64,000 nucleotides of DNA, taken from Nocardioides dokdonensis FR1436 (GTDB lineage Bacteria > Actinomycetota > Actinomycetes > Propionibacteriales > Nocardioidaceae). Location of the stretch: NCBI RefSeq assembly GCF_001653335.1, contig NZ_CP015079.1, positions 3,472,001 through 3,536,000 of the forward strand, read 5' to 3'. The notes beneath the pieces are model-generated. The model saw nothing but the letters and a program-made list of their open reading frames with translations. It had not been told where the DNA came from and ran no database searches. The position numbers and the translations under genes are program-made. Below, piece after piece: positions 9,436 to 18,931 of this stretch. Position 1 is the first letter of the stretch. Every line of letters starts with the position of its first letter.

Positions 9436-9442
9436 GCGCCGT

Positions 9443-10369
9443 ATGGAACCGGTCCCGCCACCCCACGTTCCGTCGCCGGCCGAGCGCGTCTCGACCCCGG
9501 TCGACGGCGTCGAGGTGCTGGGCGCGCTCTCCCCCAGCCGCGCCGGCGACTTCCTGACCTGCCCGCTGCTCTACCGCTTCCGCACGATCGACCGGCTGCC
9601 CGAGCCGCCCTCGCCCGACGCGGCCCGGGGCACCCTGGTGCACAAGGTCCTCGAGGACCTCTTCGACCTCCCGGCACCCGAGCGGACACCGCAGCGAGCC
9701 ACGGACATGCTGGCGACCACCTGGGAGTCGTTGCTCGAGGCCGAGCCGGGCCTGTCCGAGCTGTTCACCGGGGACGCCGACGAGGTGACGGCGTGGATGA
9801 CGTCGTGTCGCACCGTGCTCGAGCGCTGGTTCACCCTCGAGGACCCCACGCGCCTCGAGCCGGCCGAGCGGGAGCTGTACGTCGAGACGCTCCTCGACTC
9901 GCGGCTGCTGCTGCGTGGCTTCGTGGACCGGGTCGACATCGCCGCCGACGGCGCGGTGCGCATCGTGGACTACAAGACCGGACGCGCCCCCGGCGTCGGC
10001 TTCGAGCAGCGGGCGCTGTTCCAGATGAAGTTCTACGCGCTGGTGCTGTGGCGCACCCGCGAGGTGCTGCCGGCGATGCTGCAGCTGGTCTACCTCGGCA
10101 ACGGCGAGATCGTGCGCTACAGCCCCGATGAGGACGACCTGCTGGCCACCGAACGCAAGCTGCAGGCGATCTGGGAGGCCATCCGCGCAGCCCAGGACAG
10201 CGGGCAGTGGCTCCCGAACCCGGGCCGCCTGTGCGACTGGTGCGCCCACCGAGCCCTCTGTCCCGCCTGGGGTGGCACGCCCCCGCGGCTGCCCGGGCCG
10301 AACGCCACGGACCCGGCTCCTCAGCCGCCGTCGGCGGCGCCCTCGGTCCACTCGGGTGCGGCCCCGTAG
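9443..10369 (+). CDS. RecB-family PD-(D/E)XK exonuclease, probably iron-sulfur
   Basis: 308-aa nuclease-domain protein. The core motif is FVDRVD followed by IVDYKTGR (the D..xK pair), with Q and Y of ALFQMKFYALVLW as later conserved positions. One Cys near residue 36 (LTCPLLYRF) and three in CDWCAHRALC near 265-274 form the four-Cys pattern of AddB-type Fe-S nucleases. It corresponds to Rv2119-like proteins of the same neighbourhood. The 3' end overlaps the convergent dppF by 49 bases. Its role in repair or RNA processing is not known. Confidence 0.88.
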   Translation: MEPVPPPHVPSPAERVSTPVDGVEVLGALSPSRAGDFLTCPLLYRFRTIDRLPEPPSPDAARGTLVHKVLEDLFDLPAPERTPQRATDMLATTWESLLEAEPGLSELFTGDADEVTAWMTSCRTVLERWFTLEDPTRLEPAERELYVETLLDSRLLLRGFVDRVDIAADGAVRIVDYKTGRAPGVGFEQRALFQMKFYALVLWRTREVLPAMLQLVYLGNGEIVRYSPDEDDLLATERKLQAIWEAIRAAQDSGQWLPNPGRLCDWCAHRALCPAWGGTPPRLPGPNATDPAPQPPSAAPSVHSGAAP

Positions 10370-11667
10370 TGCACGCACGCCACCTCGACGCCACCGGCCG
10401 CCCGTAGTCGGGGGTCCACCCCTTCGACGAAGTCGACCTCCACCCGGCCGTGCCGCACCTCGAGGGCCTCGACGCCGCGCCACAGCGGCTCGTCGGGGTC
10501 TGCGGTCCGCACCCGGTCCAGCACCTGCCGGACCGCAGCGGGGTCCTTGCCCGCCAACCGGGCGGTACGCCCGGGCCGGTCCAGCTCGTCGAGGTCCCCG
10601 ACCGTGGCGCGCTCGGCCTCGAAGTCGGCCGTCTCGTCGCGCACCCAGTGCTGTTCCAGCAGCGCACGCAGGTCCCGCGACTCCCACCCGCACACGGGGG
10701 TGGCCACCGGGCAGCGCGGGTGGAAGGAGCAGCCCAACGGCGGGCTGGCGGCGTCGGGGATCTCCCCGCGGGGCAGGTCGCGCGGCACCATCCGGTCGGG
10801 GTCGGGCTCCGGGATGGCCTTGAGCAGCGCTTGCGTGTAGGGGTGGCGAGGCTGGGAGAAGATCTCCTCGGTCGGCCCGATCTCCACGATCCTGCCCAGG
10901 TACATGATCGCCACCCGGTCGCAGAAGAACTTCGCCGAGGCCAGGTCGTGGGTGATGTACAGGTAGGTCAGGCCCAGGTCGTTCTTCAGGTCCAGCATCA
11001 GCTGCAGGATCTTGGCGCGCACGCTCATGTCGAGCATCGAGACCGGCTCGTCGGCGACGAGCACCTCGGGCTCCAGGATGATCGCGCGGGCGATCACGGC
11101 GCGCTGCTTCTGCCCGCCCGACAGGTCGGAGGGGTACTTCGACAGGAACCGTTCGACCGGGGCCAGGCCGACGCGCTCGAGGGCCGCGACCACGCGTCGG
11201 CGCAGGTCCTCACCCGAGGCGATCTTGTGGATCACCAGCGGGTGGCCCACCCCCTCCTCGATGGTCATCGAGGGGTTGAGCGCGGCGCTGGGGTCCTGGA
11301 AGACCATCTGGACGTCGGTCCGCAGCCGCCGCAGGTCCGCGCCCCGCAGCCCGGTGATCTCCTGGGAGGCACCGTGGCTGGGGTGGTAGGTCAACGCGCC
11401 CCCGGTCGCCGGGGCCAGCCCGAGCAGGGCACGGCCCAACGTGGTCTTGCCACTGCCGGACTCCCCCACCACACCGAGGACCTCGCCCCGGCGCAGCTCG
11501 AAGCTCACGCCGTCGACGGCCTTGACGCGGCGCGAGCCGAGCCCCAGCAGCCGCGAGAACGCGCCGCCCTGGAGCTGGAAGTGCACCGAGAGGTCGTGCG
11601 CCTCCGCGACCAGGGGCGCGGGCGTCGTCCCGTCGGGGCCGGCCGTGGTGTCAGGCTTCGTCGGCAA
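10321..11667 (-). CDS. Peptide ABC transporter ATPase (DppF/OppF type)
   Basis: Second ATPase of the five-gene oligopeptide importer. Walker A is GESGSGKTT, the signature DLSGGQKQR, and Walker B LVADEP. The oligo_HPY C-terminal zone contains LGCSFHPRCPVA. The TTG start at 11667 is preceded by AGGAG and overlaps dppD by 17 bases. At 448 aa it is more than 100 residues longer than typical OppF: an extra acidic C-terminal domain (about residues 345-448) carries no recognised motif. Its 3' end overlaps the RecB-like gene. Confidence 0.88.
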   Translation of the reverse strand: MPTKPDTTAGPDGTTPAPLVAEAHDLSVHFQLQGGAFSRLLGLGSRRVKAVDGVSFELRRGEVLGVVGESGSGKTTLGRALLGLAPATGGALTYHPSHGASQEITGLRGADLRRLRTDVQMVFQDPSAALNPSMTIEEGVGHPLVIHKIASGEDLRRRVVAALERVGLAPVERFLSKYPSDLSGGQKQRAVIARAIILEPEVLVADEPVSMLDMSVRAKILQLMLDLKNDLGLTYLYITHDLASAKFFCDRVAIMYLGRIVEIGPTEEIFSQPRHPYTQALLKAIPEPDPDRMVPRDLPRGEIPDAASPPLGCSFHPRCPVATPVCGWESRDLRALLEQHWVRDETADFEAERATVGDLDELDRPGRTARLAGKDPAAVRQVLDRVRTADPDEPLWRGVEALEVRHGRVEVDFVEGVDPRLRAAGGVEVACVHYGAAPEWTEGAADGG

Positions 11668-12706
11668 CGGAGAGCTCCTCGCGCTCGAGGGGCGCCGACT
11701 CCTCGGCGTCCAGGGTGACCAGGCCGTGCGCACTGGCCGCGGACCAGCAGGCCACCCGGTTGCCGCCCGGCAGGTCGATCGGCTCGGGCGACCGGGTCGC
11801 GCACACGGCCATGGCGTCGGGGCACCGGGGATGGAAGTGGCACCCCGGTGGTGGGCTGGTCAGGTCGGGCGGGGCGCCCTCGATGTAGTTCAGGCCGGTG
11901 GTCGACAGCGAGATCGTCGAGCGCAGCAGCTCGCGGGTGTAGGGGTGCTGGGGGTGGCGGAAGACCTCGCGAGCATCACCGATCTCCACGATCTTGCCGG
12001 CATACATGACCGCCACCCGGTCGCAGGCCTCGGCCACGATGCCCAGGTTGTGGGTGATCAGCAGCAGGGACGTGTCGAAGCGGTCGCGCAGGTCGTGCAG
12101 GATCCGGATGATCTGCGCCTCGACCAGCACGTCGAGGGCCGTGGTGGGTTCGTCGGCCACCACGAAGGCCGGTTGCAGCACCAGGGTCAGCGCGATCATC
12201 AGCCGTTGGCGCATGCCTCCGGAGAACTCGTGCGGGTAGGCCCGGAACCGGGTCGGCGGGATCCCCATCACCCGCAGCGCCTCCAGCGAACGGCGCTGGA
12301 CCTCGTCCTTGGAGATGCCCTTCTCGTGGACGCGCAGGGTCTCGGAGAAGTGCTCCGAGATCCGCATGAGCGGGTTCAGCCGGGTCAGCGGCTCCTGGAA
12401 GATCATCCCCAGCTCGCAGCCCCGCAACCGGCCCTGCTCGCGCGGCGACAGGGTGAGCATGTCCTGACCCTTGAACCGCAGGACCCCGTCACGTGCGGCC
12501 CCGTCGGGCAGCAGCCCGAGCAGACCTCGCCCGAGCGTCGACTTGCCGCACCCCGACTCCCCGACCAGGCCGAGGATCTCGCCGCGGCGCAGGCTGAAGC
12601 TGACCTCGTCGACGGCCCGCACCGGGCCGCGCTCGGTGCCGTACCAGACCCGCAGGTCCTCGGCCTCGAGGACCGGGTCGTCGGACGGTGAGGAGACCGA
12701 GGTCAT
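11651..12706 (-). CDS. Peptide ABC transporter ATPase (DppD/OppD type)
   Basis: First ATPase of the importer (351 aa). Walker A is GESGCGKST, signature EFSGGMRQR, Walker [13 protein letters not shown]. The oligo_HPY zone [12 protein letters not shown] near residue 295 is diagnostic of dipeptide/oligopeptide or nickel importers and carries Cys residues that can hold an Fe-S cluster. The start overlaps the dppC stop by ATGA. Confidence 0.92.
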   Translation of the reverse strand: MTSVSSPSDDPVLEAEDLRVWYGTERGPVRAVDEVSFSLRRGEILGLVGESGCGKSTLGRGLLGLLPDGAARDGVLRFKGQDMLTLSPREQGRLRGCELGMIFQEPLTRLNPLMRISEHFSETLRVHEKGISKDEVQRRSLEALRVMGIPPTRFRAYPHEFSGGMRQRLMIALTLVLQPAFVVADEPTTALDVLVEAQIIRILHDLRDRFDTSLLLITHNLGIVAEACDRVAVMYAGKIVEIGDAREVFRHPQHPYTRELLRSTISLSTTGLNYIEGAPPDLTSPPPGCHFHPRCPDAMAVCATRSPEPIDLPGGNRVACWSAASAHGLVTLDAEESAPLEREELSVADEA

Positions 12707-13662
12707 CGGGCCGCTCCTTCCGGGTCGGTGTCCGCGTCGTCACGACCCGCCCCGGCGAGCCCGAAGCGGACCTGCTGGAGCCGCCGGCGGCGCAGCGCGG
12801 GGTTGAGGGTCTCGTTGAGGCCCTCGCCCACCAGGGTCAGGGCGGTGATGAGCAGGATGATCGCCAACCCCGGGAAGAGCGCCGGCCACCAGATCCCGGC
12901 CGAGGTGTCGTCGAGCGCCCGGCTCAGGTCGTAGCCCCACTCAGCGGCCTCCGTGGGCTGGATGCCCAGCCCCAGGAAACCCAGCGCCGCCAGCGTGCCC
13001 AGCGCATCCGCGGCGTTGAGGGTGCCGATCACCGGAACCGACTGCACCACGTTGCCGAACAGGTACTTGCGCATGATCGTGAACGGTTTGGCGCCCAGCG
13101 CCCGGGCCGCTTCGACGTACGTCGCCTCCCGCGCGGAGACGGTGGTGTTGCGCACCACCCGGAAGTACTGCGGGATGTAGACCGCCGTCAGGGCCAGGGC
13201 GGCCGCCAGCACGCCGCCCCCGACCGCGGAGCGCAGCAGGAACGAGAAGACGATCGCCAGCAGCAGCGAGGGGAACGAGTAGAGCGCGTCCATCAGGAAG
13301 ACCAGGACCCGGTCCAGCCAGCCCCCCAGGAACCCCGAGGCCAGCCCCATCGGCACCCCGACGAGGGCCGAGAGCAGGACGGAGAGCAGCACCACCTCGA
13401 GCGCGGTGCGGGCGCCCCAGACCACCCGGGAGAAGATGTCGTAGAACTGGTCGTTGGTGCCCAGCCAGTGCGTCCCCGAGGGGCGCGCGAGCTTGGGCAG
13501 GCGCTGGCCCGCCTCGGTGCTGTTCTGGGCGAAGTCGTAGGGCGCGATCCAGGGCGCGAAGACCGCCATCACGATGAACAGCAGGCTCAGGACCACCCCG
13601 GCCAGCAGCAGGTAGCGCGCCAGGCCGCGGGTGTGCCAGATGGTCGCGAAGGTCTTGCGCAT
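12703..13662 (-). CDS. Peptide ABC transporter permease (DppC/OppC type)
   Basis: Inner-membrane permease (319 aa) with an N-terminal OppC_N segment and about six transmembrane helices. The EAA-type loop is EAARALGAKPFTIMRKYLFGN. The start shares a TGATG junction with the dppB stop. Confidence 0.92.
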   Translation of the reverse strand: MRKTFATIWHTRGLARYLLLAGVVLSLLFIVMAVFAPWIAPYDFAQNSTEAGQRLPKLARPSGTHWLGTNDQFYDIFSRVVWGARTALEVVLLSVLLSALVGVPMGLASGFLGGWLDRVLVFLMDALYSFPSLLLAIVFSFLLRSAVGGGVLAAALALTAVYIPQYFRVVRNTTVSAREATYVEAARALGAKPFTIMRKYLFGNVVQSVPVIGTLNAADALGTLAALGFLGLGIQPTEAAEWGYDLSRALDDTSAGIWWPALFPGLAIILLITALTLVGEGLNETLNPALRRRRLQQVRFGLAGAGRDDADTDPEGAAR

Positions 13663-14693
13663 CAGTACCTCACCCGGGGGTCGACGAGCGCGTTGAGGAC
13701 GTCGACGACCACGCTGACGATCACCACGGCGACCGCGAAGAAGGTCACCAGGCCCTGCACGGCCACGTAGTCGCGTGCTGTCACGTAGGTCACCAGCTCG
13801 TTGCCCAGCCCGGGCCAGTTGAAGGTGCGCTCGGTGAGGATGGCCCCGGACAGCACCAGCGCGAACTGGAGCCCGATCACGGTGATCACCGGCACCAGTG
13901 CGTTGCGGAAGGCGTGCTTGCGCACCACCCGGCGCTCGGGGATGCCCCGGGCCCGGGCCGCCTCGACGTAGTCGTCCTTGAGGGTCTGGATGACGTTGAC
14001 GCGCACGAGACGGATGATCACGCCCGAGAGCAGCAGGCCGAGGGTGAAGCAGGGCAGCACGTGGTGCTGCAGGACGTCGACCACCGACTGGGAGTCGTTG
14101 GCCAGGATCGCGTCCACGAGGATGATCCCGGAGCGGTCGGGGACGTAGAACTCCGTCTCCGCCGAGGCGATGCCGAAGGTGGGCCAGTCGGGCACGTAGG
14201 TGATCACCAGCAGCACCAGGAGGATGCCCACCCAGAAGACCGGGGCTGCGTAGCTGACGACTCCGAAGATCCGGATGACCGCGTCGAGGGCGGTGTCCCG
14301 GTGCCGGCCCGCCAGGCGTCCGAGCGGCAGGGCGATGACCAGCGCGAACAGGAACGCGCCCAGGGTGAGCGTCAGCGTCGCCCCGCCCTGGTTCTTGATG
14401 ATGTCCAGGACCGGGCGGTTGTCGCTGATGGTGCGACCGAAGTCGAACTGCGCGACCCGGCCCAGATACTCCAGGTACTGCACGACCAGCGGGCGGTCCA
14501 GGCCCAGCGCCGCGCGGCGGCTCTCCAGCGCCTCCGGGCTGAGCTTGTCGCCGACCGCCGCGCTCACCGGGTCGCCGGGCGCCACCCGCAGCAGCAGGAA
14601 GACGATGCTGAGCAGCACGAACATCATCGGGACCACCAGCAGGATCCGGATGAGGATGTAGCGGGGCAGGGAGCCCGATGATGCGGAGCTCAT
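13662..14693 (-). CDS. Peptide ABC transporter permease (DppB/OppB type)
   Basis: Inner-membrane permease (343 aa) with six transmembrane segments. The block FLLLRVAPGDPVSAAVG follows the first helix and the EAA loop is EAARARGIPERRVVRKHAFRN. The ATG at 14693 has AGGAGG in front (CGC spacer); an in-frame ATG 20 codons upstream gives an Arg-rich non-family extension and was not used. Confidence 0.92.
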   Translation of the reverse strand: MSSASSGSLPRYILIRILLVVPMMFVLLSIVFLLLRVAPGDPVSAAVGDKLSPEALESRRAALGLDRPLVVQYLEYLGRVAQFDFGRTISDNRPVLDIIKNQGGATLTLTLGAFLFALVIALPLGRLAGRHRDTALDAVIRIFGVVSYAAPVFWVGILLVLLVITYVPDWPTFGIASAETEFYVPDRSGIILVDAILANDSQSVVDVLQHHVLPCFTLGLLLSGVIIRLVRVNVIQTLKDDYVEAARARGIPERRVVRKHAFRNALVPVITVIGLQFALVLSGAILTERTFNWPGLGNELVTYVTARDYVAVQGLVTFFAVAVVIVSVVVDVLNALVDPRVRY

Positions 14694-14763
14694 GCGCCTC
14701 CTGTCTCGTCTGTGGACAGCCGCAGGTGGGGCGCGTGCACGCACGCGCCCCACCTCGGGGCCG

Positions 14764-16377
14764 TCAGCCCTTGCTGATCTCCCAGAACCGGAAGATGTAC
14801 GTCGGGTCGAGCGTCTCCGCGACCCCCTCCATCTCCGGCACCGCGACCGCGACGTTCTGCCCGTTCCACGACGGGATCAGGGGGACGTCCTCGGCGACGA
14901 TGTCCTGCAGCTCACCGATCTGCTCGTCGCGGGTGGCCTCGTCGGTCTCCCCCAGCTCCTGGTCGAGCAACGAGTTGACCTCGTCGTTGGAGTAGCCGTT
15001 CTGGAAGAAGCCGCCGTCGCGCAGGAACGGCGTCAGGTAGTTGTCGGCGTCCAGGAAGTCGGGGTACCAGCCCAGGATGAACAGGTCGTAGGCGTTCTCC
15101 TTGTACAGCGTCTGGTACTCCTCCCACTCCGCGTCCTCGGTGCTGACCTGGAACAGTCCGCTGTCGTTGAGCTGGCCGGCCAGCTCGGTCGCCTCGTCGA
15201 CGGCGTTCGGGCCGTAGTGGGTCGGGGTGTAGCCCAGGGTCAGCTGCACGGGGGTCTTCACCCCGGCGTCCTGGAGCGTCTGCTTGGCCGCGTCGACGTC
15301 CGGGCTCTCGCCGTAGACCTCCGCGAAGGAGTCCCTCTGGCCGCCGAAGCCGGGCGGCACGATGGAGTACGACGGCTCCACGGTGCCGTCGTAGGCGTTC
15401 TGCGCGATCGCCTCGCGGTCGATGATCTGCGCGACGGCCTGGCGCACCGCCTTGTCCTTGCCGATGGGGGTGCCGAGCTGCCAGACCCAGTAGCGGAACT
15501 CCGAGCCCTCACCACGCAGCACGTCGACGCTGCCCTCGTCCTCGATGGAGGCCAGGTCGGTGGGGCTCAGCGTGCGCCAGGCGACGTCGACCTGGGAGGA
15601 CGCGGCGGCGTTGCGCAGCGGTGCGGCGTCGTTGAAGTACTGCACGAAGACCGTCTTGGAGGCCGGCGCCCGGTCGCCGTCGTACTCCGGGTTGGCCTCG
15701 AGGACGGCCTGCTTGCTCTGGGAGTACTTCGAGAGCATGTAGGGGCCCGAGCCGACGACCTCCTCGTCGGCCATCAGCTCGTCAGCGGGGAACGTCTCCT
15801 CGTCGACGATCGAGGCCGTCGCGCTGGAGAGGATCTTGATGAACGTCAGGTCCGGCTGGTTGAGGTGGAAGACCACTGTCTGGTCGTCGGGGGTCTCGAT
15901 GGCGCCCTCGGCCAGGGCGTCCTTGTCGGGGTCCTTGATCGCGCCCAGGAGGACCGACGACCCGTTCGGGTCGGCGATCTCGAGGTTGCGCTTCATCGAG
16001 AACGCGACGTCGGAGGAGGTCAGCTCGTTGCCGTTGGAGAACGTCAGCCCCTCGCGCAGCGTGCAGGTGATGGTCTGCGGGTCGTCGTAGTCGCAGGACT
16101 CCGCCGCGTCGCCGACCGGGTCGGGCTCCCCGGCGGGGATCACGAGGAGCTGCTCGAAGATGGAGTACTGCATGTTCCACGAACCGATGTCGTAGGACCC
16201 CGCAGGGTCCATCGCGGTCACGGTCTCGGTGGTGCCCAGCGTCCAGCTGCCGGAGGCCGAGCCGCCGCCCCCGTCGCTGTTGCTGTCGCTGTCACGCTCA
16301 CCCTCACCGCACGCGGCGAGACCGAGCATGAGGATCGCCGCGCTGGCCAGGGAGAGCGCGTGCCGGGGTCTGAACAC
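14764..16377 (-). CDS. Peptide ABC transporter substrate-binding lipoprotein (DppA/OppA type)
   Basis: Extracytoplasmic receptor of the importer (537 aa, SBP family 5). A signal peptide ends at the lipobox LAAC, so Cys22 should be lipidated, and a Ser/Asp/Gly linker follows. SBP_bac_5 features include FSNGNELTSSDVAFSMKRN and FDAYDLFILGWYPDF-like text near residues 420-435. The GTG start at 16377 has GGAGG upstream and a -10-like TAGATT at 16419-16414. It is first in the transporter operon; the two-component genes upstream run the same way. Confidence 0.92.
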   Translation of the reverse strand: MFRPRHALSLASAAILMLGLAACGEGERDSDSNSDGGGGSASGSWTLGTTETVTAMDPAGSYDIGSWNMQYSIFEQLLVIPAGEPDPVGDAAESCDYDDPQTITCTLREGLTFSNGNELTSSDVAFSMKRNLEIADPNGSSVLLGAIKDPDKDALAEGAIETPDDQTVVFHLNQPDLTFIKILSSATASIVDEETFPADELMADEEVVGSGPYMLSKYSQSKQAVLEANPEYDGDRAPASKTVFVQYFNDAAPLRNAAASSQVDVAWRTLSPTDLASIEDEGSVDVLRGEGSEFRYWVWQLGTPIGKDKAVRQAVAQIIDREAIAQNAYDGTVEPSYSIVPPGFGGQRDSFAEVYGESPDVDAAKQTLQDAGVKTPVQLTLGYTPTHYGPNAVDEATELAGQLNDSGLFQVSTEDAEWEEYQTLYKENAYDLFILGWYPDFLDADNYLTPFLRDGGFFQNGYSNDEVNSLLDQELGETDEATRDEQIGELQDIVAEDVPLIPSWNGQNVAVAVPEMEGVAETLDPTYIFRFWEISKG

Positions 16378-16413
16378 AGGAAACCTCCGCGAGAATCGGA
16401 TGCTGAGGCAAAG

Positions 16414-16419
16414 AATCTA
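16414..16419 (-). promoter_or_regulatory. Candidate -10 of the peptide transporter operon
   Basis: TAGATT on the minus strand, 36 bases before the GTG of the binding protein, with GGAGG between them. No convincing -35 is visible. Confidence 0.4.
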
Positions 16420-16518
16420 GCGCCGACGATGTGACGTGCGCCACCGTGACGGACCGCTGCGGAGGTCGCGATTCGGCAACGATCCTGACGTTGTCGGCTG
16501 CGCGGCCCTGGCTCGTGC

Positions 16519-17169
16519 CTACAGGGCGTGACGCTGGGCCCACAGCGCCGCCTGGGTGCGGTCCACCACCCCGATGCGGGCGAACGCCGAGGTCAGGTGC
16601 GCCTTGACGGTGCGTTCGCTGATGTCGAGACGGCGCGCGATCTGCTTGTTGGCCAGCCCGTCGCGCACCAGCCGCAGCACCTCGACCTCCCGGCCGGTCA
16701 GCTGGGGACGGGTCGGGCCGGAGCGGGCACCGAGCAGGGCCCTGGCGGCCTTGGGGTGGATCGGGGACTCGCCGCGCGCGACCGCACGGATCCCGGCCAG
16801 CACGTCGTCGGGGTCGGCGTCCTTGAGCAGGTAGCCGACGGCGCCCGCATCCAGTGCGTCGAGGATCCGCTCGCTGTCGGAGAACGACGTCAGCACGAGC
16901 ACGTCGACCCCCGGGACCTCGGCCCGGATGCGCCGGGTCGCGGCCACGCCGTCGACCACGGGCATCTGCAGGTCCATCAGCACCACGTCGGGGCGGACCT
17001 CGGCGACCACCGCCACCGCGGTCTCCCCGTCCCCGGCCTGGGCCACCACGTCGATGTCCTGCGTGGACGCCAGCAGCTGGGCCAGCCCGGCGCGGATCAC
17101 GGCGTGGTCGTCGACGAGGACCACCCGGATCCGGCCGTTGCCCGTCGGCGGCTGGCCGGACGGGCTCAT
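16519..17169 (-). CDS. NarL/LuxR-family response regulator
   Basis: 216-aa regulator. The receiver domain (about 10-125) has the acidic pair VDDH, phospho-acceptor Asp in VVLMDLQMP and the switch Lys in YLLKDADPDD. The C-terminal LuxR helix-turn-helix (about 150-212) contains LTGREVEVLRLVRDGLANKQ. The ATG overlaps the kinase stop by ATGA, so it is the cognate partner. The peptide transporter lies 141 bases downstream on the same strand and is a plausible target. Confidence 0.93.
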   Translation of the reverse strand: MSPSGQPPTGNGRIRVVLVDDHAVIRAGLAQLLASTQDIDVVAQAGDGETAVAVVAEVRPDVVLMDLQMPVVDGVAATRRIRAEVPGVDVLVLTSFSDSERILDALDAGAVGYLLKDADPDDVLAGIRAVARGESPIHPKAARALLGARSGPTRPQLTGREVEVLRLVRDGLANKQIARRLDISERTVKAHLTSAFARIGVVDRTQAALWAQRHAL

Positions 17170-18500
17170 CGGCGTACCGCCAACCGGACGGTGGTGCCCT
17201 CGCCGGGGGCGGAGTGGACCTCGAGGTGTCCGCCGGCGTCGGCCACGAGGCTGCGCAGCCCCGTCAGACCGAAGTGCTCGGGGCCGCTGGCGCAGTCCTG
17301 GTCGAAGCCGGTGCCGTCGTCGACGACCTCGAGCAGGCTGCCCGAGGCGTTCCCGCGCACGGTCACGGCCAGGGTCGAGGCCTGCGCGTGGCGCAGCGTG
17401 TTGCGCACCGCCTCCTGGGCCACCCGCCACAGCAGCGCCACCTCGGCCTCGGGGGCCTCCTCGAGTCCGTCGACGCTCACGGACGCGCCGATGCCCGCTG
17501 CGCTGGCCGGAGCCAGGAGGTCGGAGAGCGCCGAGGACAGGCCCTTGCCGTGCAGGTCGGGAGGGTGGATCTCGGCCAGCAGGGAGCGCAGCGACTTCAG
17601 CCCGTCGCGCAGCGACGCGCCGGCGGCATCGAGGCGGAGGCGCACCGGCGGCGGCACCTGGGAGTCGCGGGCCACGGCGGAGAGGGAGAACGCGGTGCCG
17701 GCGAGGTCCTGAACCACGCCGTCGTGCAGGTCGCGGGCGATCCGCCGGCGCTCGGCGTCGGAGGCGTCCATGGCCGACTGCAGCAGACGCTCCCGCTCAC
17801 GCCCGGCGCGGCGTACCTGCATGGTGAGCAGGCCCAGCATCCCCGCGGAGATCAGGGAGAGGAGCATCAGTGGGCCGAGGGTGATCCAGCGGAACGACCC
17901 GAAGATCTGGGTACGGCGATCCTCCAGGCCGTCGAGTGCCCAGTAGGCCACGAACAGCACGGGCTCGCCGCGCGGGGTCTGGATCTGGGTGAAGATCTTG
18001 ACCAGCCCGTCCTCGTTGCCGGTGCGGTCGAGGCTGCGCTGAGTTGTTGGGTCGGCCAGCTCGGATCCGGTGCCGCCCTCGGCCAGCACGTCGCGCTGGG
18101 CGTCGCTGAGCTCGTAGCGCTCACGGGTCATGATCGGGACCGCGGCGGGGTCGTCCTGGCTGTAGATGAGGGTCCCGTCGGAGGCGAACAGGTCGACGCT
18201 GTCGACGTCCTTGCTCTGCAGCAGGTTCGGGGCCTTGCGGAAGAACCTGTCGGAGGCGCCCGGCTTGCCGCTGAGCAGTCCCCCACCGACGTACGGCTCG
18301 GCGGTGGTGTGGGCCAGGAGCTCGCTGACCGACTCGGCCTGGGCGCGGGCTGCCTCGGTGGCGGCGTCGTCGGCGATCACGTTGGTGGCCACGAAGATGG
18401 CGCCCACCAGCACCGCGCTCACGACGACGAACAGCACCACCGGGCTGCGAATCCAGGCCGTGCGCCCCCGAGGACCCGGGTGCTCGGTCGGGGCGCTCAC
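17166..18500 (-). CDS. Membrane sensor histidine kinase (HisKA_3 type)
   Basis: 444-aa sensor kinase. A transmembrane helix at about 21-43, an extracytoplasmic domain of about 165 residues and a second helix near 208-232 precede the HisKA_3 dimerisation helix ERRRIARDLHDGVVQDL (phospho-His in DLHD). The ATPase domain follows, with VAQEAVRNTLRHAQA (N box), VVDDGTGFD and GEGTTVRLAV. It is coupled by ATGA overlaps on both sides, to the secreted protein upstream and the regulator downstream. Confidence 0.92.
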   Translation of the reverse strand: MSAPTEHPGPRGRTAWIRSPVVLFVVVSAVLVGAIFVATNVIADDAATEAARAQAESVSELLAHTTAEPYVGGGLLSGKPGASDRFFRKAPNLLQSKDVDSVDLFASDGTLIYSQDDPAAVPIMTRERYELSDAQRDVLAEGGTGSELADPTTQRSLDRTGNEDGLVKIFTQIQTPRGEPVLFVAYWALDGLEDRRTQIFGSFRWITLGPLMLLSLISAGMLGLLTMQVRRAGRERERLLQSAMDASDAERRRIARDLHDGVVQDLAGTAFSLSAVARDSQVPPPVRLRLDAAGASLRDGLKSLRSLLAEIHPPDLHGKGLSSALSDLLAPASAAGIGASVSVDGLEEAPEAEVALLWRVAQEAVRNTLRHAQASTLAVTVRGNASGSLLEVVDDGTGFDQDCASGPEHFGLTGLRSLVADAGGHLEVHSAPGEGTTVRLAVRR

Positions 18501-18931
18501 CCGAAGAAGGTCACGTCGCCGCGGCAGACCTCGTCGCTGTCCTTGTTGCCGGCGCGGAAGGTGACCTCGTCGGGACCGGAGAAGTTCAGCATCGAGCGGA
18601 CGATCCGGAAGGAGCGGTCCGCGTCACGCGCGGTGACGGTGCCCTTCGCGGAGACGTCGTCGTTGTGCTTGAGCTTCCAGCCCCACTGGTCGGTGTCCTC
18701 GCTGAAGACCACGGCGATGACGGTCAGGCTGCCGTTGGACTCCTCGGCGACCTTGAGCTTCCAGGTGCTGCTGGGCGAGCCCTTGCAGGACCCCTCGGAC
18801 ACCACGGTCGACTTCGCCTGGGCGGGACCGGCGGTGACGAGCAGACTGGCGGTCAGGGCCGCGGCCACCGGCAGAGCGAGCGCCGCCGCGAACCCGCGGG
18901 GGCGGCGTACGCCGGGCTCGAGGTGCCTCAT
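18497..18931 (-). CDS. Small secreted protein coupled to the sensor kinase
   Basis: 144-aa protein with a Sec signal peptide: arginines, a hydrophobic Ala/Leu core, and a predicted cut after AGPAQA near residue 39. The mature domain of about 105 residues is beta-rich, with two Cys (in SCKGSP and EVCRGD) that could form a disulfide. It has repeated short strands such as TWKLKVAEE and WGWKLKHND. I do not recognise the family. Its stop overlaps the kinase start, so it is made with the kinase and may be its ligand, co-sensor or target. The start may instead be a GTG at 18943. Confidence 0.7.
   Translation of the reverse strand: MRHLEPGVRRPRGFAAALALPVAAALTASLLVTAGPAQAKSTVVSEGSCKGSPSSTWKLKVAEESNGSLTVIAVVFSEDTDQWGWKLKHNDDVSAKGTVTARDADRSFRIVRSMLNFSGPDEVTFRAGNKDSDEVCRGDVTFFG

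Noticed and set aside
8093..10693. Long open frame on the minus strand spanning several genes
   Set aside because: It is a GC-rich shadow of the site-2 protease and RecB-like genes, Arg/Pro/Gly-rich with no domain.
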